DNA from: Bacteroidota bacterium
GTDB lineage: Bacteria > Bacteroidota > Rhodothermia > Rhodothermales > UBA10348
Assembly (NCBI GenBank): GCA_027620595.1
Contig: JAQCDI010000185.1
Location: 1 to 5,639, forward strand
Reading direction: 5' to 3'
DNA: 5,639 nt
This document shows, piece by piece, positions 1 through 5,639 of this stretch (positions are counted from its first letter, which is position 1; every line of letters starts with the position of its first letter). The notes below the pieces were generated by a model. That model did no database searches and was not told where the DNA came from. It worked only from the letters and a program-made list of their open reading frames with translations. The translations under genes were made by a program, and so were the position numbers.

Positions 1-48
1 TTTTGTTCGCTTCCCGTCCGCTTTTCATGGAAGCCTGTATCAATAATT

Positions 49-128
49 GGTCAACCGTGAAAAGGCGTCCCGTCTGTCGGATCAAATCCGGCAACAGGCG
101 TTCAGATAACTCCTATCAGCGGTTGACC
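49..128. repeat. 9-bp perfect inverted repeat flanking the copA upstream region
   Basis: GGTCAACCG at 49-57 is the exact reverse complement of CGGTTGACC at 120-128, with arms 62 bases apart. The right arm ends 16 bases before the copA ATG at 145. The arms lie nearly symmetrically around the inner dyad at 75-93. The pair could be two half-sites of a looped operator, two outward-facing TTGACC promoter elements, or coincidence. The core TTGACC also occurs several times inside coding sequence in this window, which weakens the case for a specific site. Confidence 0.35.
75..93. promoter_or_regulatory. Candidate operator or hairpin upstream of copA
   Basis: CGGAT (78-82) and ATCCG (86-90) form a perfect 5-bp dyad around a 3-base centre. 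The arms extend to 8 positions (75-93) with one T/G wobble position. A wider CTGT (74-77) / ACAG (94-97) pairing is possible with a bulge. The size and position, about 52 bases before the copA start, suit a dimeric repressor or activator site or a small leader hairpin. It does not match the MerR-family CueR operator pattern that I know, and no T-run follows it, so it is not a typical terminator. Confidence 0.35.
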
Positions 129-144
129 TTCCATCCGTAACCAT

Positions 145-2613
145 ATGTCCAACGCTGAACCCATCAGGACTGGATCCCCCATGCCACAGGGATCCTCCCT
201 CGCAACCACCTGGCATATCCCCGTGGAGGGGATGACCTGTGCCGCCTGTGCCCTCCGAATTGAGCGTCGGTTGGGCAAGACGGAAGGCGTTTCACAGGCC
301 GGAGTCAATTATTCAGCAGCCGAGGCCGTTGTTTCCCTGGAGGAAGGGGGGCCTACGGTTCGCCAGTTGGTCGACGTCATTCGTCGCACCGGGTATGATG
401 TCCGTACGTCCAAAGCGGAAACACGGTTTGAAGGCTCCGATGCCCGACAGCGGGCGGAAGCGCTGAAACAAGAACTGGAGCAGCGCAACGGCGTCGTGGA
501 CGTGGAATTGGCCGACACGGATGCCGGCGTCGACGTGGCCATTGCCTACCTGCCGGTCATGATGGGCGGTGGGGAGCTCTCGCGGCTCATCGGAGCTCAC
601 CGCCCCGAGGTTGAGTTGGACCTGACGAGCCCGGAGGATGAGGCCCGGAGCAAGGAGCGCAGCATGCGCACCCGGCTGGTCGTGAGCGTCGTCTTCAGTG
701 TTCCGCTGGCCATTCTCGCCATGGCGCACGGCGCCTGGCACATCCCGTGGGAGCCCTGGATCCAGTTTGCGCTGGCCATTCCGGTGGTCATCTATTCCGG
801 TCAGCCTTTTTTCGCCGCCGCTTGGACCTCCGCCCGGCACGGAGCCACCGACATGAATACCCTCGTTGCCCTGGGTGTCGGTTCTGCCTTCGGGTACTCC
901 GCCGTGGCCGTTGTTCGTCCGGAGTGGGTGATTTCCGATGGGATGCCACCGCTTTATTTCGAAGCGGCCGCCCTGATCGTGACATTCATCCTGGTGGGAC
1001 GATTGTTGGAGGAGCGGGCCAAGGGCAGGACGGGTGAGGCCATCGCTCGACTCAAAGCACTGCAGCCGAACGAAGCCCGGGTGGTTCGGGGCGGTGTGGA
1101 GACCGTGATTCCGGCAGCCGATGTGGTACTCGGGGATCGGGTCAGGATTCGGCCAGGGGAACGCATTCCGGTGGATGGCAGGATCATCGAGGGGCAAAGC
1201 CCTGTGGATGAAGCCCTCGTAACGGGGGAATCATTGCCGGTCCAAAAGACGATCGGAGACCGGGTGGTGGGTGGTACGACCAACACCAGCGGCGTGCTGC
1301 TGGTGGAAGTGACGCGCATCGGCCCCGACACCCTGCTCAGCCAGGTGACCCTCCTTGTGGCGCGGGCCCAGGCAACCAAGGCCCCGGTGCAGCAGCTGGC
1401 CGATCGGGTAGCTGCCATTTTCGTCCCCACCGTCATGGTCATTGCCACGCTCACCGCGGTGGTCTGGGCCATGGTCGGCCCTGAACCCCGACTCGACCAC
1501 GCGTTGCTCCGATTTGTTTCGGTGTTGATCATCGCGTGTCCCTGCGCGCTTGGCTTGGCTACTCCGACGGCCATCGTGGTCGGTACCGGAAAAGCAGCAC
1601 GACGCGGTATCCTGATCCGCGACGCCGCAACACTGCAGCGTCTGGCTTCCGTGCAGATGGTGGCCACGGACAAGACGGGCACGTTGACCACCGGAGAGCT
1701 GTCGCTGGCCGAAAGCCATGCGGTATTGGCAGAGGGTCCATCCCGGTTGCTGGAATGGGTGGCGTCCCTGGAGCAGGTTTCAGAGCACCCCATCGGCCAG
1801 GCATTGGTCCGCGCGGCCAAACAGCAGGAGGCCGTGCTGGCGGAACCGACCGAGGTAGTGGTAGCCCCTGGCATGGGACTTTCCGGAGTGGTTTCCGGGC
1901 GAACCGTGCTCGCCGGGACGGAGCGGTTCCTTGAGCAAGCGGGTGTGCAGGCCGAGGCTGTGCCACCGCACATCATCGGTTCGGTGGTTCACGTGGCCGT
2001 CGATGGTCATTATGCCGGATGGCTGGAGGTGAGGGACACCATCAGGCCGGAATCGGCCGAAGCCGTACGCAGACTGGCCGCCATGGGCATTCCTTCCCAC
2101 ATGCTGACAGGGGATCGCGCCCCAGCGGCGCAGCAGGTGGCCGACCGCCTGGGCATCGCATCGTGGGACGCCGGCCTGCTTCCCGATCAGAAAGTAAAGC
2201 GGGTTGCTGAACTCGGTAAGGAAGGCACCGTGACCCTCATGATCGGAGACGGGATCAACGATGCCCCGGCGCTGGCGGCGGCGGACATCGGCGTGGCGGT
2301 GCAATCCGGCACCGACGTGGCCAGGGAAGCCAGCGCCGTCACACTCATGAAGGGGGACCTGCGTCTGGTTCCGGAGGCCATCGGTCTGGCCCGGGATACC
2401 ATGCAGGTCATTCGACAGAATCTTTTTTTTGCCTTCGTGTACAACGTGATCTGCATTCCCGTTGCCGCGGGGGCTTTCTATCCGCTCTTTGGCTGGTTGC
2501 TCAGCCCCGTACTGGCATCCGCAGCCATGGCGCTCAGCAGTATCTCAGTGGTGTCCAACAGCTTGCGGCTCCGGCAGCAGCGTGGACCCCTCCTCACAAA
2601 ACCCTCTGAATGA
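145..2613 (+). CDS. copA: Cu(I)-exporting P1B-type ATPase (CopA)
   Basis: This 822-residue inner-membrane pump couples ATP hydrolysis to export of Cu(I) from the cytosol. From the N-terminus it has: an HMA domain with GMTCAAC (Cys32, Cys35); a second HMA-like segment at about 98-160 without cysteines; two class-specific helices (about 177-222); an M1/M2 pair (about 236-288); the actuator domain with TGES (360-363); the CPC metal site in M4 (465-467); the phosphorylation motif DKTGT with Asp509; the P1B SEHP motif (546-549); an APGMG nucleotide-binding loop (574-578); TGD (655-657); GDGINDAP (701-708); and two final helices. Tyr766-Asn767 in the penultimate helix and Met795/Ser798-Ser799 in the last are the Cu(I)-class (P1B-1) ligands, arguing against a Zn/Cd pump. 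All catalytic motifs are present and the length is normal. The start at 145 gives 29 residues before GMTC. An in-frame ATG at 181 (Met13) is a reasonable alternative, and neither has a clear ribosome-binding site. The gene is followed directly by a copper chaperone in the same operon. Confidence 0.96.
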   Translation: MSNAEPIRTGSPMPQGSSLATTWHIPVEGMTCAACALRIERRLGKTEGVSQAGVNYSAAEAVVSLEEGGPTVRQLVDVIRRTGYDVRTSKAETRFEGSDARQRAEALKQELEQRNGVVDVELADTDAGVDVAIAYLPVMMGGGELSRLIGAHRPEVELDLTSPEDEARSKERSMRTRLVVSVVFSVPLAILAMAHGAWHIPWEPWIQFALAIPVVIYSGQPFFAAAWTSARHGATDMNTLVALGVGSAFGYSAVAVVRPEWVISDGMPPLYFEAAALIVTFILVGRLLEERAKGRTGEAIARLKALQPNEARVVRGGVETVIPAADVVLGDRVRIRPGERIPVDGRIIEGQSPVDEALVTGESLPVQKTIGDRVVGGTTNTSGVLLVEVTRIGPDTLLSQVTLLVARAQATKAPVQQLADRVAAIFVPTVMVIATLTAVVWAMVGPEPRLDHALLRFVSVLIIACPCALGLATPTAIVVGTGKAARRGILIRDAATLQRLASVQMVATDKTGTLTTGELSLAESHAVLAEGPSRLLEWVASLEQVSEHPIGQALVRAAKQQEAVLAEPTEVVVAPGMGLSGVVSGRTVLAGTERFLEQAGVQAEAVPPHIIGSVVHVAVDGHYAGWLEVRDTIRPESAEAVRRLAAMGIPSHMLTGDRAPAAQQVADRLGIASWDAGLLPDQKVKRVAELGKEGTVTLMIGDGINDAPALAAADIGVAVQSGTDVAREASAVTLMKGDLRLVPEAIGLARDTMQVIRQNLFFAFVYNVICIPVAAGAFYPLFGWLLSPVLASAAMALSSISVVSNSLRLRQQRGPLLTKPSE

Positions 2614-2837
2614 ATCCCATGAAAGTCGCGCTGGAAATGGACGGAATGAGCTGCAACCACTGCAGGATGGCCGTCGATCAGGCCCTCGAGCAGGTGTCAG
2701 GTGTGGAATCCAAGGAAGTAGGCATCGGAACGGCGGTCATCACGACCTCCGACTGGAATGCCATCCGGGCCCGTGTGGAGGAAGTCCTCGAAGAAGAAGG
2801 CTACCCGTTGCGCAAGGCCACATCGACGGCCGACTGA
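2610..2837 (+). CDS. copZ: CopZ-type copper chaperone (HMA domain protein)
   Basis: This 75-residue soluble cytosolic protein is a single heavy-metal-associated domain. It carries the Cu(I)-binding motif GMSCNHC (Cys15 and Cys18 from the first Met), followed by a helix, the GV segment typical of the fold, and a C-terminal EEGYPL stretch with the aromatic residue usually found near the metal loop of CopZ. By family knowledge it binds Cu(I) and delivers it to CopA. Its ATG at 2610 overlaps the copA stop (ATGA, 2610-2613), so the two are cotranscribed and probably translationally coupled. A second in-frame ATG at 2619 leaves the domain intact and could be the true start. Neither has a visible Shine-Dalgarno sequence. 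A mercury-binding role (MerP) is less likely: there is no signal peptide and the partner is a copper ATPase. Confidence 0.9.
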   Translation: MNPMKVALEMDGMSCNHCRMAVDQALEQVSGVESKEVGIGTAVITTSDWNAIRARVEEVLEEEGYPLRKATSTAD

Positions 2838-2854
2838 GCGGCGGTCGGGCTCAG
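2834..2854. terminator. Weak hairpin in the copZ/reductase convergent gap
   Basis: CTGAGC (2834-2839) and GCTCAG (2849-2854) form a perfect 6-bp stem around a 9-base loop. The hairpin contains both convergent stop codons, those of copZ (2835-2837) and of the reductase (2851-2853). A competing CCGAC (2830-2834) / GTCGG (2844-2848) pairing overlaps it. There is no T-run on either strand, so it would not be a canonical intrinsic terminator. Its place in a 13-base convergent gap is the main reason to suspect a bidirectional termination role. Confidence 0.3.
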
Positions 2855-4239
2855 CCCCTCAATACGGCAATCATCTCCTCGACAGAGGTGAACTTGACCC
2901 TGGGGCGCCCTGACGCGGCGCCACGGGCGGACTCCAGTTCATCCAGACGCAGCCAGTCCTGGTAGGAGAAAAGGTTGGGCTGGCGGGAACGAACGAGTGG
3001 CTCGATGTCCGTCTCCGTGGGCGCGAAATGGCGCCCTGCGGAAAGATCCTCCAGCATGCACTCTACGGTCTCTACCGCATCCGGTTTGTTCGTACCGATG
3101 ACACCGGACGGTCCGCGCTTGATCCATCCCCCGGTGTAACAACCTGGCACGGGTACGCCGTCGTCGGACGTGACGCGGCCCTTCTCGTTGTGGATTACAC
3201 CCCAGGCATCGTGGAATGGGAGGCCCGGGAGGGCCACACCGCGATACCCGACGGAGCGGAAAACCAGGCCCACCGGCCACTCGAACGTCTCGCCGGTGGA
3301 TCGGGCGTTCAGCCGACCTGAGCCGGAATCCTCGATGCGGTTCCTGCCAACGAGCATGCTGCCCACGGCGCCACGTCCGTCGTCCCTCAGTTCCAAGGGA
3401 GAAACAAGGAACCGGATCTGACAGGTTCGTGACGCGTCCGGCTTCGTCCCGCCACGGAAACTGTTCAACACATCCAGCTTGGAGGTGGTGGTGCGGTCGG
3501 GATTTGCCTCCAGATCAGCCGCCGAATGCTGGTCCAGGTCCATTTCCTCGTCGTATGTCACCGCGGAGGCGTCTTCCAGTTCACCCATTTCCTTGACCTC
3601 CTTGAGGGTAAAGGCGGCCTGCGCAGGCCCGCGGCGGCCCATGAGGATGACCTCCTTGACCCGGCTCTCGGCCAGGGCATCGAGTGCATAGTCGGCAATG
3701 TCCGTCGTCTTGAGTTCGTCGATCGTTTTGCAAAGTATGCGGGCCACATCGATGGCCACGTTGCCGACACCCACTACTGCCACGCGCTCCTGACTCAGAT
3801 CGAACTCCAGATGGCGGAAGTCGGGGTGGCCATTGTACCAGGCCACGAACTCGGTGGCCGAGTGGGAACGTGCCAGATCCTCTCCCGGGATACCCAGGGG
3901 GCGGTCCACCTGCGCACCGGTCGAGAAGTAGACCTGGTGGTAGTGGGCCTGCAGATCCTCCAGTGTCACGTCGGAGCCATATTCCACATTTCCGAAGAAC
4001 CGGAAGGATGGATTCGATGCGGTTCGATCGAACACACGCGTCACATTCTTGATTTTCTCGTGGTCAGGGGCCACGCCGGCACGAACCAGGCCATGCGGGG
4101 TGGGGAGCCGGTCATAGACGTCCACCCGAACATGGAGGCCTTCCTGTTTGAAGAAGTGTTCCGCAGCGTAGAAGCCGGCAGGACCGGCTCCGATGATGGC
4201 AATGCGCCAGGGGTGCTCGGCGGTTCCGGGTGTAGACAT
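2851..4239 (-). CDS. fprA: FprA-type ferredoxin/adrenodoxin-NADP+ reductase
   Basis: This 462-residue FAD flavoprotein belongs to the adrenodoxin reductase/FprA family, which moves electrons between NADPH and ferredoxin-like iron-sulfur proteins in the cytosol. Visible signatures are: the FAD Rossmann motif GAGPAG at 17-22; a PTPHGLVRAGVAPDH segment at 46-60 that is typical of the family; the NADP-binding motif VVGVGNVAIDVAR at about 155-167; GRRGP at 201-205, whose two arginines fit recognition of the NADPH 2'-phosphate; and WIKRGPSGVIGTNK at 372-385, the conserved FAD-contacting stretch near the C-terminus. Length is normal for the family and no domain is missing. The ATG at 4237-4239 lies ten codons before the first Rossmann strand, as expected; no Shine-Dalgarno is visible. 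The gene converges on copZ with a 13-base gap and diverges from the exported-protein gene, so it is probably a separate transcription unit. Its redox partner is not encoded in this window. A glutamate synthase small-subunit-like enzyme is a less likely alternative, because the GRRGP and WIKRGP motifs point to the FprA group. Confidence 0.93.
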   Translation of the reverse strand: MSTPGTAEHPWRIAIIGAGPAGFYAAEHFFKQEGLHVRVDVYDRLPTPHGLVRAGVAPDHEKIKNVTRVFDRTASNPSFRFFGNVEYGSDVTLEDLQAHYHQVYFSTGAQVDRPLGIPGEDLARSHSATEFVAWYNGHPDFRHLEFDLSQERVAVVGVGNVAIDVARILCKTIDELKTTDIADYALDALAESRVKEVILMGRRGPAQAAFTLKEVKEMGELEDASAVTYDEEMDLDQHSAADLEANPDRTTTSKLDVLNSFRGGTKPDASRTCQIRFLVSPLELRDDGRGAVGSMLVGRNRIEDSGSGRLNARSTGETFEWPVGLVFRSVGYRGVALPGLPFHDAWGVIHNEKGRVTSDDGVPVPGCYTGGWIKRGPSGVIGTNKPDAVETVECMLEDLSAGRHFAPTETDIEPLVRSRQPNLFSYQDWLRLDELESARGAASGRPRVKFTSVEEMIAVLRG

Positions 4240-4321
4240 GGGCCAGACGGGTACGAGTGGAACGGGCGGGAAGGACCGGGGTGCATCCGGACCGGGTCAA
4301 GGTAGCGCGATGGGCCCGATA

Positions 4322-4348
4322 CCGGCAAGGAGGGTTTCCCTTTGCTGG
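4322..4348. other. Stem-loop, 11-bp stem with 2-base bulge
   Basis: CCGGCAA (4322-4328) pairs with TTGCTGG (4342-4348) with one G/T wobble. After a GG bulge at 4329-4330, AGGG (4331-4334) pairs with CCCT (4338-4341) across a TTT loop. This is the most stable-looking local hairpin in the non-coding sequence. No T-tract follows on either strand. It could be a leader RNA structure of the reductase gene (read on the minus strand) or of the exported-protein gene. Confidence 0.4.
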
Positions 4349-4373
4349 CTGTCGGGTCGAGGGGCCGTTCCGG

Positions 4374-4400
4374 CGCCTGTTGCCGGGTGGGAAACAGGCG
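4374..4400. other. Stem-loop, perfect 8-bp stem
   Basis: CGCCTGTT (4374-4381) and AACAGGCG (4393-4400) are exact reverse complements around an 11-base, G-rich loop. It lies 25 bases after the previous hairpin and about 60 bases before the ATG at 4462. It may be an operator dyad or a leader hairpin. No T-run follows, so termination is unlikely. Confidence 0.4.
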
Positions 4401-4461
4401 GTTCTGGCAGGGGTTGGCAAGGCTTTCCTTGACCCCGAAGTTCGTGCTGCCATTTTCCTTC

Positions 4462-5639
4462 ATGTCCGCTTCTCGCCCGGGAGGGCAGCCATGGCTGCTG
4501 ATCCTCCTGCCGTGTCTGGCGGTGTCGATGTGGTGGGTGGTCCCGGCTGCAGCACAGGACGAGGCAGGGAGGGGTGTTTCCTTCCTTCCGGAGCGGACGG
4601 ACACCCTGCTCGTGGTGGGCCCTGGACCATTTCTCGTTCGTCCATTCCTTTCGTTGCCCCTGCTCGGTTTGCGGATCAATGGAAAGACCGTGGCCACGGA
4701 GGAAACCCTCATCGAAGCCCGGGATGGTCTCGTCACGTTTCCCGGCATTGCACCTGATTCCCTGCTCCAGGTGATCATTCGGTACCGCTATGTGCCGCTA
4801 TCACTTACGCGGGAATGGGCGGCCTGGCCGTCAGCGCAGGACTCCCTGGGCGATGGGCGAACCCTGCCGCCACCGGATCCGATGCCCCACCGGCTGGAAA
4901 CGCGGGGGTCCATTTCCCGCGGGGTCTCGGCAGGAACGGGAAGGGACGCTCGAGTGGAGTCGGGTCTGCGCCTGCAGGTGGCGGGAGACATTGCGCCAGG
5001 CATCCGTCTGGACGCCGCCCTGACCGATGAAGACACGCCCCTGGTGCCGGAAGGAGTGACGCGTCAGTTGGACCAGTTCGACCGGATCCGCATCGGCATT
5101 GAGGGCAAGGCTGGAAGGGTGGAGTTGGGCGACTACGATGCGCTGCTGGACGGGACTCACCATGCACGACTTGATCGTCGCTTGCAAGGCGCTGGGCTGA
5201 CGACCCGCAACATGGATTCGCCCATCGGCGTGCTCCAAGTCAAAGCCGGAGCTGCCGTATCACGCGGCATCTTCCGCAGCATGGTGCTTCCGCTTCAGGA
5301 CGGCATCCAGGGCCCATACCGGTTGACGGGAGCCGAGGGAGAACGGTTCATCCTCATCATTCCGGGGACCGACCGGGTGTATCTGGACGGAGAGCGGTTG
5401 GCACCGGGACCGGATGCGGACTACGTCCTGGATGTGGCCACGGCGGAGCTCACATTCACGGCCCGACGCCTGGTACGGGCAGGGCAACGGGTCGTGGTGG
5501 AATTCGAGTACACCACGCAGCGCTTCACCCGAACGCTGGCGTTTGCAGAAGCGGGAGGTGTGTGGACTTCTGCTGCCGGCCGACCCCTGCTCGGGTGGGG
5601 GGTGGCCAGGATTCGGGAAGCTGATGGGGACGCTTTTTC
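4462..5639 (+). CDS. Exported beta-rich protein of unknown function, 3' truncated by window
   Basis: The frame stays open from the ATG at 4462 to the window end, giving 392 codons without a stop; the C-terminus is not included. The first residues form a signal peptide: a short polar start with Arg5, a hydrophobic core WLLILLPCLAV (about 11-21) plus MWWVVPA, and an AAA-QD cleavage site near residue 31/32. The mature part has few cysteines and alternates hydrophobic and polar residues, as expected of beta-strands. Distinct blocks are RGSISRGVSAG (148-158), a segment rich in predicted strands ending in ELGDYDA (221-227), and a later module with GPYRLTGAEGE (284-294), RVYLDGERL (305-313), DYVLDV (320-325) and VVVEFEYTTQRF (344-355). 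From memory, similar blocks occur in large uncharacterised surface or outer-membrane proteins of Bacteroidota-related bacteria, but I cannot name a family. ATG 4462 was chosen because it directly precedes the signal peptide. A GTG at 4444 is in frame but less likely. Location is probably outer membrane or cell surface. Confidence 0.75.
   Translation, partial: MSASRPGGQPWLLILLPCLAVSMWWVVPAAAQDEAGRGVSFLPERTDTLLVVGPGPFLVRPFLSLPLLGLRINGKTVATEETLIEARDGLVTFPGIAPDSLLQVIIRYRYVPLSLTREWAAWPSAQDSLGDGRTLPPPDPMPHRLETRGSISRGVSAGTGRDARVESGLRLQVAGDIAPGIRLDAALTDEDTPLVPEGVTRQLDQFDRIRIGIEGKAGRVELGDYDALLDGTHHARLDRRLQGAGLTTRNMDSPIGVLQVKAGAAVSRGIFRSMVLPLQDGIQGPYRLTGAEGERFILIIPGTDRVYLDGERLAPGPDADYVLDVATAELTFTARRLVRAGQRVVVEFEYTTQRFTRTLAFAEAGGVWTSAAGRPLLGWGVARIREADGDAF

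Larger units (their letters stand above)
1..144. promoter_or_regulatory. Upstream region of copA-copZ with nested inverted repeats
   Basis: This non-coding stretch must carry the promoter and any copper-responsive operator of the copA-copZ operon. I see no convincing sigma-factor boxes. It contains a 9-bp perfect inverted repeat (49-57 with 120-128), and inside it a compact dyad around 75-93. A TTGACC hexamer at 123-128 resembles a -35 element, but nothing like a -10 element follows at a usual distance. An open frame from 3 to 140 on the plus strand gives a basic, unrecognisable peptide, and I do not call it a gene. On the minus strand an ATG at 28 opens a frame that leaves the window after nine codons, too short to judge. 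Confidence 0.5.
4294..4435. repeat. 9-bp inverted repeat bracketing the divergent region
   Basis: GGGTCAAGG at 4294-4302 is the exact reverse complement of CCTTGACCC at 4427-4435, separated by 124 bases. The arrangement resembles the one upstream of copA (GGTCAACCG/CGGTTGACC), sharing the TTGACC core pointing outward toward each flanking gene. It may mark outward -35-like elements. However, CCTTGACC also occurs within the reductase coding sequence near 3592 and 3655, where it simply encodes Val-Lys, so chance is a real possibility. Confidence 0.3.
4240..4461. promoter_or_regulatory. Divergent intergenic region with two hairpins
   Basis: These 222 bases separate the starts of the reductase (minus) and the exported protein (plus), so promoters in both directions must lie here. 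I see no ORF with recognisable content, and no -10/-35 or Bacteroidota-type -7 element that I would defend. It holds two strong potential hairpins (4322-4348 and 4374-4400) inside a 9-bp inverted repeat (4294-4302 with 4427-4435). I do not recognise a known riboswitch motif. The structures fall in the middle of the region and could belong to the 5' leader of either gene. Confidence 0.5.

Noticed and set aside
1..28. Possible divergent gene starting with ATG at 28 on the minus strand (MKSGREANK...)
   Set aside because: Only nine codons are inside the window, which is too little to distinguish a gene from chance. Worth looking left of the window for a regulator.
126..132. ACCTTCC, resembling one half of a CueR operator
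   Set aside because: The matching GGAAGGT half is absent at the required spacing, and the site would lie only a dozen bases before the start codon.
3..140. Plus-strand open frame ending just before copA, possibly the tail of an upstream gene
   Set aside because: The translated 45 residues are basic, match nothing I know, and the region carries dyads typical of a regulatory stretch. The frame could be open by chance.
313..1197. Long open frame on the minus strand inside copA (294 codons)
   Set aside because: It is fully antisense to a gene with every P-type ATPase motif, and its translation is low-complexity (rich in Gly, His, Arg, Pro) with no recognisable domain. GC-rich coding sequence commonly gives such open antisense frames.
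954..1976. Longest minus-strand open frame opposite copA (340 codons)
   Set aside because: Its translation is dominated by Ser, Thr, Arg and Ala, as expected from reading third-position-GC codons backwards, and it lies opposite the core catalytic part of CopA.
3526..4305. Plus-strand open frame of 259 codons opposite the reductase gene
   Set aside because: The minus-strand frame encodes a complete FprA-type reductase with all cofactor motifs. The plus-strand product has no recognisable domain.
4257..4757. Plus-strand open frame spanning the divergent region into the exported-protein gene
   Set aside because: It overlaps the signal-peptide-bearing frame from 4462 in another phase and has no domain signature. 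The 4462 frame stays open to the window end and has a coherent protein pattern.

Overview
The window is GC-rich bacterial chromosomal DNA. None of the gene starts has a convincing Shine-Dalgarno sequence, and the rightmost gene encodes a secreted beta-rich protein of a style I associate with Bacteroidota and Rhodothermota. A GC-rich member of that group (Rhodothermales-like) is my best guess. This rests on base composition, start context and protein style, not on a marker gene, so it is tentative.

Layout. Bases 1-144 lie upstream of a copper-export operon and hold nested inverted repeats but no gene I can support. Bases 145-2613 (+) encode a full-length Cu(I)-exporting P1B-type ATPase (CopA). 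Its stop overlaps the start of a 75-residue CopZ-type copper chaperone (2610-2837, +) in an ATGA junction. After a 13-base gap comes a convergent gene (2851-4239, minus) for an FAD/NADPH-dependent ferredoxin (adrenodoxin-type) reductase of the FprA family. A 222-base divergent intergenic region (4240-4461) contains two good hairpins and a 9-bp inverted repeat. A gene for a large exported protein of unknown function then begins at 4462 (+) and runs off the right edge.

How the genes work together. CopZ and CopA form a standard copper-detoxification pair: the chaperone binds cytosolic Cu(I) through its CxxC and hands it to the ATPase for export across the inner membrane. The reductase is on the opposite strand with its own upstream region. 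It supplies electrons from NADPH to ferredoxin-type partners and is not obviously part of copper handling. The right-hand gene is unrelated to either.

I see no transposase, integrase, CRISPR array, tRNA, rRNA or defence genes, and no evidence of a new multi-gene system. The points most worth following up are the uncharacterised exported protein at the right edge, the dyad structures in both intergenic regions, and the metal-ligand-free second HMA-like domain of CopA.
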